Source of the DNA: Gautieria morchelliformis
Lineage: Eukaryota > Basidiomycota > Agaricomycetes > Gomphales > Gomphaceae
Length of the DNA: 64,000 bases
Direction of reading: 5' to 3'
Assembly: GCA_015179125.1 (NCBI GenBank)
Contig: WHVA01000290.1
Location: forward strand, 1 to 64,000
Shown here: positions 36,846 to 47,162 of the stretch, piece after piece
Numbering within the stretch: the stretch's first letter is position 1
Layout: each line of letters opens with the position of its first letter
Made by a program: the position numbers and the translations under genes
The notes under the pieces: model-generated
What the model was told of the DNA's origin: nothing
The model's input: the letters and a program-made list of their open reading frames with translations, nothing else
The model's database searches: none

Positions 36846-38784
36846 CTAAAACCATGGAGGTATGACCTTCACTGACCATACCGCTAACAGATAATGGCCA
36901 TCGGTAACACAGCTAAAAGAGGTGCAATGCGCGCCAATCATCAGGTACCAACCAGACGTGGAATGTCATTGTCACGCAAGTGCTGCCATCATGGAACCAT
37001 CATCTCTGTGAAATGCCCACACCATGCAAAGCTGGCTGCATCATACCATCACAATGTCACTTGCACCCATTCTGGCTCCTTCCTACCAGACTGGTTGTGT
37101 ATGATAAGGTACATTTCACATACACTATGTTCTAAATACATGTTCATATAATTCATCATATAAATTCCACAATTATACACTCCACGTTGTACTTCTCAAC
37201 ATAGGAGTCCTTAGAGCCCCTATCCTCAACATGCTGACACCCCTCCAGCCCTCCCCTCCAGCGAGCCCCCTCACTCCCTCACCACCCTTGCCATTGCCCC
37301 CTCCCGCAGGGCTGCGCTTCCACACATCCTCGATGCCCAACCAACAGTCCAACTCGAGCTCATCCTCCAGAATATGCTTGGAGAAATATCACCGTGCAGC
37401 CAGTCCTATTCTTCAAGATATCCAAAGAAAAACATACAGGGCAAAAAGGAATCGAAACAGAGGACGGAGAGGCACACAAGCAGAGAGAGGGACATGTCGA
37501 AATATACGCGATAGCTAACAACTGTGACCACCAAAAGGACTGAAAAAGAAATTATTAATCGAAGCCTAACTGATTATCCCAAATGCACGTGAGCATGACC
37601 AGCGAAAGATCCACGACCCCTAGTCGGGTGACCACCATCCAGCATGAATTGCAATCAAGTGGATCCTTAGCTGCCATGAGTGACGACAGGCAGGCTTCCA
37701 CAAGAGCAAGTTGTCAATCTGCGCTATTCTAAGTCTGAAACTTGTCAAGTTCTGACAAGCTCAAACAAAGAGATGCGAAACGCGATGTATCTCTGAGTAA
37801 GGTCAAAAAAGGAAAAGGAGAGCTAGAACAATACATTAGCAGCACAGGAATCAGATGGTTGGATCTCAACGAAGGAGAGGTTGTGGTGGTGCGAGTGTTG
37901 TTTGTTGTTGTTTGTTTGGTTCCGTACATACTTCGGAGGGTCACGTGCATGCCTTAGTGTTTCGAACATCGGAGTTTGAAATGACATCGGAAATATAAGC
38001 AGCACATGCATAAATAATACCTGTAGTTGAATCTCAGTGGCAGTAGAGGATGCAGCCAAGTGGGAAGCCGATGAAAGCTTAGTGATGATGGCTATAAGTT
38101 GGCATGATTAGTGATAGGATAAACATGCCATTGTGAAGCCAGGCTGCCATGCGGCAGTCATCCTGCTCTGTGGATGGCCAGCCGGCAATGACGATGGTAC
38201 CTGGGATGCCAATGTTTATCATGGCCAGGACATCAGACGCCAGCATGCACTGCCATGGCTATGCGGCAGCCATCCCTGCTCCATGATGGCCAGCTCATGG
38301 TACCAGATGCCGGAGATGCCCGTCCAGCAACATGATGGGCCAGGATGGACACATGTGCCATAGGTGACATTGTGACGCCATCTCAGCACGCTTTTAGTGA
38401 TGCACACACAAGCTGATCCTTCTACCTCAGGTACCGCCCTGTGCCGCCGATCACAGGTAGAATATAATACCTTACCTCCACTGAATAACAATATTACTTA
38501 TGGGGCGTATACGTTACAGGTATGGTGGTCCTTCTGATCGGTAGCTCTCTCGTCGGTGCCTCGGGTGCACTTAACCTGCCAATGGTTCCCGACAAGGGGA
38601 TTGTTTCAGATGTCCCACCACGCTCATACTGTGGCTACTGCCATGGGTCTTTCCTGAACTTATGAGCATCTGATTCTTCAGCCATAGGTCTCATGGAGTA
38701 GTTTGGGTCTCCCTTCCTGAAAAATATCAGTATTCTTGTCAGCTTGCTGGATGTATTGTGGCGGGTGCAACTGGCCACATTAAG
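36846..38784. other. No recognisable gene; contains a diverged tandem repeat
   Basis: Short frames only. At about 38140-38345 two diverged units of roughly 100 bases follow each other (each with catgcggcag or tatgcggcag, then gatggccag and a later ggccagga). Elsewhere the composition is more AT-rich than in the flanking repeats. Confidence 0.4.
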
Positions 38785-39943
38785 GCCGCGGCGGCGATTA
38801 CCTTCCTGTGGTATGCCATGTCTAATTACTGTAAAGTCTGGATCTACAAAGCTGCCCTGCGAAAACCACAGGGGTCCTTACATTTAAGATTGGAGTCTGG
38901 CTCCCGCCATTCTCCAAAGTCAGTGGTTTTTTGCTGACATCTTAATTACTCTCCAGGTTCTGCAGGACAGTGCTTGCTGTGTAAGTAAACTAGCAGTGTT
39001 TCCTGTGCCTGTGCCACGTGCCTGCCCCACCAGTGCACATGGCGCCACATTTCCCCTCGCAGTCCTACTGCTCGATGCTGGATGACATGCCCGTGGCGTG
39101 CAATGCGAGGAGGGAGAGCATTCCCTGCATGAAGATCCTTGATTGCACAGTGACGGTGTCGAAAGGTCCTTTGCCACAAGAAATGGACCGGAATGTGTCC
39201 GCTGAAGCGAGGGAGGTGTCAAGTAGATGTAGGGGATGTAGAGAATATGTGGTGCCAGCGCATTGTCTTCCTCCATGAGTCATACTGAGTAAAGGTAAAG
39301 TGCTTTATCTGCAAGAGAGGTGAAAGATATAAAATGGAAGGAAACACTGGACCATTCGACTCTTCAGAGGAGATTAGGTTAATAGGTGGATGCTTTCATT
39401 TTCTCGCGTTTCTTGTTGTGGCATCGAAGAGAGAGCTATTGGATAGTGGGATAGCGATCCTGTGGGCACAGACACTACATGATCTCACGTGACATTGTCA
39501 ACAAACTGCAGAGTGCAGACCCGGGTAACCGGTGGCATCCGGCGGCTATCCAAAATTTAGGAACTTATACAGATCTGTCTCACAAGGCATTCTGGCAGCA
39601 AGCAGAGGACACACAGCTCAATTTCGTCCATATTTTCCATGTCGAAAAGGGCTATGACCTGACAACTGCCGTACATAATTTCTGAATGAGGTCCCTCGAC
39701 TCCAACAGGTGTTATGTCCTACCAGACTGAGAGTTTCCATTACTGGAGTCACAGCTGGGAGCATCACTACATCAAGGTTCAAGAACGCATGTGACCTGGT
39801 GCACACGTCAAGGGTAGCAGAGTCACCGGACATGATGTCAGGGACGTCGCACTTGACTGCACTGTTCCACCTCGAGGTGACACCCGCGGCGTGCCCCACG
39901 ATTGTGCACGCCTCATGGGGCCCACCTCTCCTTGTTTCCACCT
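38785..39943. repeat. Dispersed repeat U, right copy
   Basis: It matches 1395-2631 in the same orientation. Its right edge, after ctccttgtttccacc, abuts a Gypsy integrase fragment. The 118-codon minus frame is also open here (38920-39276). Confidence 0.7.
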
Positions 39944-40645
39944 CCTTCTTCTGCACACTCGGCAAGGCTCTCGACATGAAACTCCACTTCACTTCCTGTT
40001 ATCATCCTGAAGGTGATGGCCAAACGGAACGTACTAATCAGACCCTCAAGCAGTACCTCCGCATCTATTGAAGCTACCAACACAGCAACTGGTCCAACCT
40101 TCTTCCGCTAGCGGAATTCACTTACAACAATGCGCCTTCTGCCACCACTGGAATTTCGCCCTTCTACGCCAACAAAGGCTATCACCCGAATCTCACCATC
40201 CACCCTGAATGTGACCTCACCTCTGCCAGAGCCCGAGATTTCATTGTGGAACTCGACGACCTTCACCAGCACCTCTGAGAGAACATTTCCGCTGCCCAAA
40301 AGAGATATCAAGCTTCCGCTGATCGGAAATGTCTTCCGCAACCGGCATTCGAGATAGGCGACAAAGTCTTCATCAAAGCTGACAACTTCTGCACCACTCG
40401 TCCCTCGAAGAAGCTCTCTGAGAAATACCTTGGTCCTTATGAGATCATTGCTAAGGCTGGCAGTCGTTCTTTCACTCTCAGACTTCCTGACAATATGCAC
40501 GCAGTACATCCGGTATTCCATTCTTGAACCAGCAGTTCTGAATACAATTCCAAATCGAGAACAACCTCCGCCTCCGCCAGTTGTCATCGACGGAGAGCTG
40601 GAATACGAGATCTCAGAAATTCTCAATTCCAAGCTCAACAAGTGA
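39944..40645 (+). mobile_element. Ty3/Gypsy fragment: integrase end and chromodomain start (fossil)
   Basis: It reads the end of a Gypsy integrase (KLHFTSCYHPEGDGQTERTN near 39975) through the C-terminal region (RPSKKLSEKYLGPYEI near 40400, HAVHPVFHS near 40500) to DGELEYEISEIL near 40591, the usual start of a chromodomain, where it is cut. It is broken, with about three interruptions and no 5' part. It is probably old. Confidence 0.8.
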
Positions 40646-41594
40646 TACCATCATATACTTTGATCCCTAGTTAGTTTCTAAGCCTCACCTCTTAAGCCCA
40701 ACCTCGCCTCTTATTCATTTGCCTCCGAAGTTGGGACTCGTGCGCAGGGTCGGCGCAGCACATAAGCTGAAGCCTAGTCCCTCTCCGACTTCCCTATCAG
40801 AACCTCGCTCTGTAACCTCGGACCTTACCTCAGGTTTCGCCCCCGAGCTCAGTCAACCTTACGAAGGATCGTATCGTAACAGTATTTTCAGACTGCTTAC
40901 ACCCTACGTATCCCTTTTGTTCACTATGTCCATGATAACTCGTTCCTGCACCCTTCGGGGTATCTCAGAACAACGATGTTTCTCGGAAGCCCCCGACGAT
41001 TCACCACCGTCCCCAGGGATACCCCTCGCAGACCCCACCGAGCCTAGTAACAAAGGCAAAGGTAGGGCCGACCCCGGTGACCCTTCAGGTGATCCAGGTG
41101 ATGGCTCTGGAGGTTCTGACAATGACCGGGACCTCCCCAACCTGCCACCCGAGGACCTCGGTGACCTCGAAGACAACGAGCTAATGCGTCGAGTGTTCAT
41201 CAAGCTCACGAAACCTTGCGAGTCCGAAGCACGAGCCAAGGTCAAGGAACCAGATAGTTATGATGGTACTGACCAGGCCAAGCTTTGCACCTTCTTCCTC
41301 CAATGCATACTCAACTTCCGAGATCACCCCTCAGCTTTCAAAACTGGGGCCTCAAAGGTACAGTATGCTATCTCTTACCTGTCTGGTTCAGCTCTCCAGT
41401 ACTTTGAACTGGCGATCCTCGGTGAAGTCCAACCCGAGCCAGATTGGCTCGAGGACTGGGACAGCTTCAAGGCCGAGCTTGAGCTCAACTTCGGCCCATA
41501 CGACAACGCCACCCAAGCCGAGATTGACCTCAAGAAGATCGTTATGAAAGAGCACCACAAGGCCGCACGATTCTTTATCGACTTTGCCCGCATG
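40646..41594 (+). mobile_element. Ty3/Gypsy fragment: LTR end and gag (fossil)
   Basis: The first 170 bases resemble the 3' end of the solo LTR at 49347-49960 (a shared gcaca...aag-tgaagcc block) and end near 40816 (tgtaac). A gag frame follows, with an acidic, glycine- and proline-rich linker near 41060-41180 and a capsid-like region (FLQCILNFRDHP near 41293, LSGSALQYFELA near 41380, FKAELELNFGPYD near 41468). The gag is cut at about 41594, where different sequence begins. Together with the protease piece at 51010 it suggests one Gypsy element split by a large insertion. Confidence 0.72.
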
Positions 41595-41738
41595 CTGTCC
41601 ACGGCCGGCATGTACCTCACGGCCTCGAACACCGACGCAGGGTAGCCACACACCATGTGGCCTGCAGTGAGTACTACCCGCCACTGATAAATAGTGCATA
41701 TTGCTGACGGACGGTGGGCGTGCCCATTTGTACTCATT

Positions 41739-43556
41739 ATGCCACCCAGAGGGAAGCGAGCCAGGCCAGGAAACCCTGTGGTGGCACCCAGGAAACCGCA
41801 GACATGGGCTGCAAAGACGAGCGCAGATAGAATGGCGGCAGATGAGGAGGGCGCCATCCTCAGCCAGGATCCCTTGGGGTATGTCTTCCATTTGCATGGT
41901 TCCTAATACACTGTTGTACTTAATTCTGTGGCAGCGTGGAGTGGGCCCTCCTCATCAAGAAGCTCACATCTGACCCGCTGGCCCAATATCTACCCACTGC
42001 GGGAGTGGCTGCACCCCCTGTAGCTCAGGCGGCGCCGCCTCTCATGGGGCCCCCGCCTCTCATGGGGCCCCCGCCTCCCGCACCTCCTGAGGCTCGCGCC
42101 GCACCAGAGACACCTCCCCCCCCACCTCAAGTGACCGAGATGTCTCTCGGTCACCATCCAGGTACGTGACAATGGACTGTGGATGCTACCCATGGATCTA
42201 ACAATGTCCCAGTCAGTATGTTCGTCGCTGATATGCCAGGAGCTGGGGCCCTGGAGACTGAGATACTCCAGCATGTCATGGAGGTCTTTCAAAGGAAGAC
42301 CTCCACAGGCACTGAGTACTTTGTCCTCACAATCCCTGCACTCACGGACCTAGCAGACACTTACTCACCCCTGAAAAGTACGCTCAACTAGTGCTTCACT
42401 GATAACAGGGCTGCAGACAGGCAAGGCCATGTGATGCGCGAGCATCATGTGCAGGGCTTGCGACACATGGTGCGTTATGGACGAGGTTCAAAGATCACGG
42501 CCATGGATGCGCAAGATCCCCCGGCTTACATATGTGGTGCCAACACCGTGCGGATCCCGGTGAACAGGACTGCAGATGGCAGCTTCCGCGCTGATATCAC
42601 ATGGGAATCAGGCGCTGTTAAGGTGGGGCACATTGTGTTCTTGTGTGATTTTAGATTAACGTACTCTGCTAGCCACCTGACAGGTTATTCTCACCTGAGA
42701 TCAACGAGGCGGGATGCGGCCAGGCTTGGGAGCCGTTTGTGGATGAATTTGGGGCCGCGGTAAGTTCCCAGTCATTGGTTCATAGGTCTGCATTAATTGT
42801 ACACCCATTGCGTATGTAGGGGGGAGCCATTCCCGAAGCATTCATGAGGGCCCCGCAGGCCAAACCTGGAGTGCCTCCCGGGGCACCACGACTTGCAGGC
42901 GCGTCCTCTGGTTCCAAGAACGACACTGGCGACAAGGCATTTGTTGCATACCTTCGCAAGATGTTCACAGTCCCAGATGTGGATGAAAAGGGAATGACGT
43001 TCAATGTCAACCTGAAACGCTACCGTGCCGCTCAGGAGCTGGAAAGGCAATTGAATGCAAAAGGTTGGAAGGTTAGGAGACACATGCATACCTGGGAGTT
43101 ACCAGCTGGTGTGCCCGCTTGTAATGGCATAGGTGGAATACTAATGCTCACCTAGACAATCCTTTCTATCCCAAGCGCCGCTTTGGGAAGAAGGAGTTTG
43201 CGTCTGTGCTGCGGCTGGGGTGGACTTCGGTCACCCATGACAAGACATGGTGTGAGAAGGTGTTGGCAGCCAAGCAGATGTGGGAGGATGAGGATCCTTC
43301 ATCTGAACTCTGGGCAGAGTTCCGAGGGATGAGTGCGAGAAAGCTTTTTGATAAAGCCCAGAAGGTACTAAGTAGGGAGGAGCGCAGAGGGCCAGAGGAG
43401 ATGACAGGGTGGGGGGGAGGGGAAAAGGAAGAAATGCAAGAAGGTGGTCGAGATGAAGCAGGACCAGCTGGAGGCTTGGAAGCGTTCGAGGAGGGTGGGC
43501 ATGAGTGATGACGATGACAATGTAGGAGCTGGGGGGGTCAGGGGAAAGGCCGGGTG
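41739..43556 (+). CDS. Unrecognised multi-exon gene, possibly transposon-borne
   Basis: The start is at 41739 (MPPRGKRARPGN). The frame passes through several introns with good ends, for example 41879-41934 and 42162-42212, with further candidates near 42376-42410, 42623-42684 and 42761-42820. Exons encode SVEWALLIKKLTSDPLAQYL, a proline-rich segment with PPLMGPPPLMGPP repeats (42030-42090), MPGAGALETEILQHVMEVFQ near 42229, VAYLRKMFTVPDVDEKG near 42946, RFGKKEFASVLRLGWTSVTH near 43180 and a lysine-rich then acidic C-terminus ending near 43556. I do not recognise the family. It has no obvious stop in the exons I could follow, unlike its neighbours. It lies between the Gypsy gag fragment and the KDZ gene, in the same orientation as both, so it may belong to the same DNA element as the KDZ transposase; that is inference. 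Confidence 0.5.
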
Positions 43557-44194
43557 AAGCACAGTTCACCGAATGTTAGTACTTCAGACTTAGATAGTGA
43601 GGAGTATTGATGGTTCCCCTTCCCCTTGATAATAAAGTGAGAAGTTTGCGGTAATACTTGCAAGAATCTCAAAGTGCAAATTGTCACGGTTTCAGTTTCA
43701 TTTTCATTGGGGATTCTTATTTAAACATTGGGTCTGGAATGACTACCTTTGGGTCAGTGAGCATTTGAAGTCTTCATAGTATGCGGCAATATCACTTACA
43801 AGGAATCTCTGGCCCCTTGGCCGGACATGACAGCAAAAAAGGATCCCTCAACGCCATCAGCGATGCGTTAAGGGCCAAGTTTGGCTGGGAGAGAAACAAT
43901 AATGTGCCTGGGGTTGATGTCAGTTTTGAAGTTTTACATTTGTACATGAAGTGGACCAACTTGTTGTTATCAAAGCAGATCTAGAGAAAGCCACACCATC
44001 GTTTCATCCCGTCGATAGGGGTTGCTATCCCAGGCCGAGGTGTGATGGTGCACTTGAAGCGCTTCAGTTCAATCTAGAGGTGATGGGGGTTCAAGGAAGG
44101 GGTAGATGAGTCAGGCGAACTAACAAAGTGACCAGGACAAGATCCTAAGGCCACTCACACTGAACCCCATTGTGTACGCATACGTATCCACTAC
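43557..44194. other. No recognisable gene
   Basis: A frame at 43781-43984 (68 codons, LAGHDSKKGSLNAISDAL) is the only notable one. A possible polyadenylation context (gataataaagtg) for the preceding gene is at about 43627-43638. Confidence 0.4.
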
Positions 44195-44199
44195 CACAC

Positions 44200-45440
44200 T
44201 GTCATGACGCGTTTATTTCCCATACTCAGATGCCCTGTTCTCCCATTTCTCACTCCACCTCCGTGTTCGTTCCAATTGCCCTTGCCGTGTTCGGGAACCG
44301 ATCTTCACTGTTCACGCCATTTACCATAGCCATGCCATCAAAGCATGATCGACGCCTTTGGACTGACTTGGCAGTCATCTCTGGGCCTATCACCTCCTCT
44401 GCTCAACCCTCTTTCGATGGTGTTCCTATGTTCGGATTGTCATGACTTGTATATTTCCTGCACCTTGTTATCCCCATTTCCCCTTTCGCCACTCCTCCCC
44501 CATGTTCGCTCGGCTTTGCCCTCCACCTCGACCACTCCTGCCCTATGTCATCTCCATTCGCCCTTCCTCACATTTCGCCGAACAGCCATTTGCTGCTCGC
44601 ATCATTCGCCAGCAGGCACACCATCAAATCACGATCGACATCCCTACCCGGCATGATGGCTCGTCAGTAGCTCCATCAGCTTCTCAATCTAACCCCCTTT
44701 TGGTGTTCATATGAGCAGAGTGCATTCGCGGGATGTTCTACCCATAGGTCGTGTGGGATCAACCCAGCAGATGAAGAACCCGTTCAGGGTGGTGTATATG
44801 CGGGCCCCAAGACATGATTTCGTACATAGGTGCCTTCGCCACCTTACTCTCCATTGTTTCATGTTCGCACTCTTCCCTCACCCTATTGTATGTCTATTCC
44901 ATCTACTTAGTATCATGACTGCGCACCCCTATCCAACCCTGACTCACGACGGCCTCTTTCCTATTTGCTGATACCTTATGAGCATTCAATATAAGTAGTT
45001 TACATTCGCATGTATATTCTCCAGTTCAATTATCATACATCGTCCATCTTGTGCAAACTTGACCTCGCTGTGATCATCGTCTTGAGCCTTCTCCTGGAGA
45101 TTTCTATCTTCAACCAGAAAAGGACTTAGGCATCACTGGTGAGTTCTCATACTTCATCTTCATTACCTTAGCCTTCGAACTATTTTCTGTGCTGACAGTG
45201 AAGGGATTGTCGCTACTTAGACAACACTTATGTGACACCTTGTACGTTACATCGTCAAGTGTCACGAGCTATTTCGCTACGACTGTAGATAGGGCGAGCT
45301 CTGCTCGGGCAGCCCTCTTATCTTGTGAACATTTATTGGTTCACCTATTCGCCGAACGGCATACTTATTCACACAAGTCATTCGGGCATTCGCTGTGTTC
45401 ACTAATACACGATATTAACGCCTAAAAACCAATCTTGACA
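44200..45440 (+). mobile_element. Large solo LTR, family unknown
   Basis: The sequence begins TGTCATGACG and ends CAATCTTGACA (5'-TGTCA...TGACA-3'), is 1241 bp long, and has perfect 5-bp flanking duplications (cacac, 44195-44199 and 45441-45445). It has no coding frame of note and a possible TATA box (caatataag) near 44989. These features fit a solo LTR. No internal domain survives to name the superfamily, and the duplication is a simple CA word, which weakens the case slightly. Confidence 0.6.
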
Positions 45441-45589
45441 CACACCTTCCTTTGCCTTAACGTCAAACGAGTACCACACACAAGATAGTAAGAACAAGGA
45501 AGAATGACTGGGCGGTAAGATAGCGCCATGGACAGATTCTGGGGGGAACCATGGTCATCGTTAGTATAAGGGCAACCTGGGCAGACGCT

Positions 45590-45880
45590 CTACACTCAAG
45601 CGGCGAACTGGCGAAGGGGGATCCAAAGTGAGATAGAGAACTATATACAGGACATAGACATACCTGGAGAAGGGGGATCCAAAGAGAAAACTCTAAGGAA
45701 CCCCTCCACCACCTAACTATGACTATAAGCAAACGCAGGCATGCTAGCCCGATCACCAAATGCCCGAGTTACATAAGCAATCATGCCAGCAATAACAGGG
45801 CTGGACAGATAAGGAAGGAATGATGTCGGAAGGGGCCCGAACAGGAAGGGAAATAAATGGAACACAAGACAGAAGGATGC
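45590..45880. repeat. Dispersed repeat V, left copy
   Basis: It matches 51340-51620 in the same orientation at moderate identity (gatccaaag, then gatagag and ctatatacac or ctatatacag; aaaactctaagg). The pair brackets the KDZ gene at about 5.75 kb spacing. No frame is conserved. Confidence 0.6.
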
Positions 45881-45929
45881 TAAAGGCTAGGAGAAGCTCA
45901 GGGGCCACCAACAACACGCTGCGATGATG

Positions 45930-46065
45930 CAGTGTGTGATAATACACAGTGCGATCATGCATGCGATCATCCACAGTGCAATCATGCACAGTGTGTGATC
46001 CTGCATGCGATCATCCACAGTGCAATCATGCACAGTGTGCGATCATCCACAGTGTGCGATTGGTG
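45930..46065. repeat. Short tandem repeat of about 44 bases
   Basis: Units built on atccacagtgcaatcatgca and cagtgtgtgatcctgcatgc repeat two to three times with small changes. Nearly all of it consists of gcgatcat and cacagtgtg words. Confidence 0.7.
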
Positions 46066-46086
46066 TTCCCCTGACAGTTAGTTGAT

Positions 46087-46628
46087 CTACTGAAGGCAAT
46101 GAAAGGTCAACTGGAAGTGACTGGAACACAAGAAAACTGACCTCGAGAGCAACGAGTTGAGATACCGTCTTCCGAACCAGTCACCCTCCGTCGCCATCCC
46201 CATACCAATGTCCTTCAACTTGTCTTGAATATAATCAACGGGCACGTCCGCGAGCTTCATATCGATCGGCGTGAGCGCGGCTTCTAAACCTGGCAATACA
46301 GCAGATCTTGTTCTGGCAGCTGTCATGCCCGTGACACCCCCATGAATAAAAACATTGACGCCGGGCATTAGACTGAGCTCACGACTCCATCTGAACGACC
46401 CCCACCTCGATGCAGTCTCTCTTCCTTGCCCTCGCCGCCAGTGGAGGTATGTATGTCCACGCGTGTCTGGTGAAACTCACACATGTTCACCTCAGCTGTG
46501 GCACTGTCTGTGCGCTTGCCCATCCCGTTGAGTGCACTGCTCCGACCATGACAGATCAATCCTAGCCAAGTTCCCCCGCAGGTCCATGCTCCCACAGTGT
46601 CCTGTCCTCTCCTTGTGAGTTGCATCAC
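46087..46628 (-). other. Unidentified minus-strand coding-like fragment
   Basis: Two adjoining minus frames (46368-46628 and 46087-46368) lie here. The second reads VDYIQDKLKDIGMGM and GDWFGRRYLNSLLSR, looks protein-like, and is followed by a possible splice donor. I do not recognise the family. Confidence 0.3.
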
Positions 46629-46693
46629 AGCACACCACTAACCCATGCATCAACAGTGTCAAACGCAGCGTGCCCCGATCGTCGCCGATCTCC

Positions 46694-46740
46694 AGGTGCG
46701 TCGTCCCAGTGCCTCAGTAGCCGGCACTGGGACGACGCAC
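46694..46740. repeat. Perfect 18-bp inverted repeat (hairpin)
   Basis: The arms ggtgcgtcgtcccagtgc (46694-46711) and gcactgggacgacgcacc (46723-46740) are exact reverse complements around an 11-base loop. It lies upstream of the KDZ transposase frame. Confidence 0.9.
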
Positions 46741-47162
46741 CTCAGCGCTGCTTTCCAGAGCTGCAACTACCAGGTGTGTCTGAACTGTCTGGCGGGCCTC
46801 AGGTCGAGTCTGACGAACAACTCGGATGTCGCGAATGCCGTATCCAGTGCGTTCACCTCGCGCAACGTGGTCTCGCCAGTGAGGAGCAAGGTGAGGAGGA
46901 GAGCGCGGAGGTACCCAGGACTGTCGCCGTGAGCGCACAAAGGGCGACGTTGGAGACGTGCACACATGGTGCCCAGAGCGTGAGCGGGCACGTCTCACAC
47001 CAGCACGCTGTACAAGACGTGATCCCAGGACTGCGACCGAATCGGCAGGTCGACAAGGCCCCCTAGGAGATGGGGCTCCTCGATGCGCATGCGGTGGAGC
47101 ACGTGACCAAGGGCCCGCGTCATGTGTCACCATGAGACGAAACAGAGTCACACTCACTCAGA

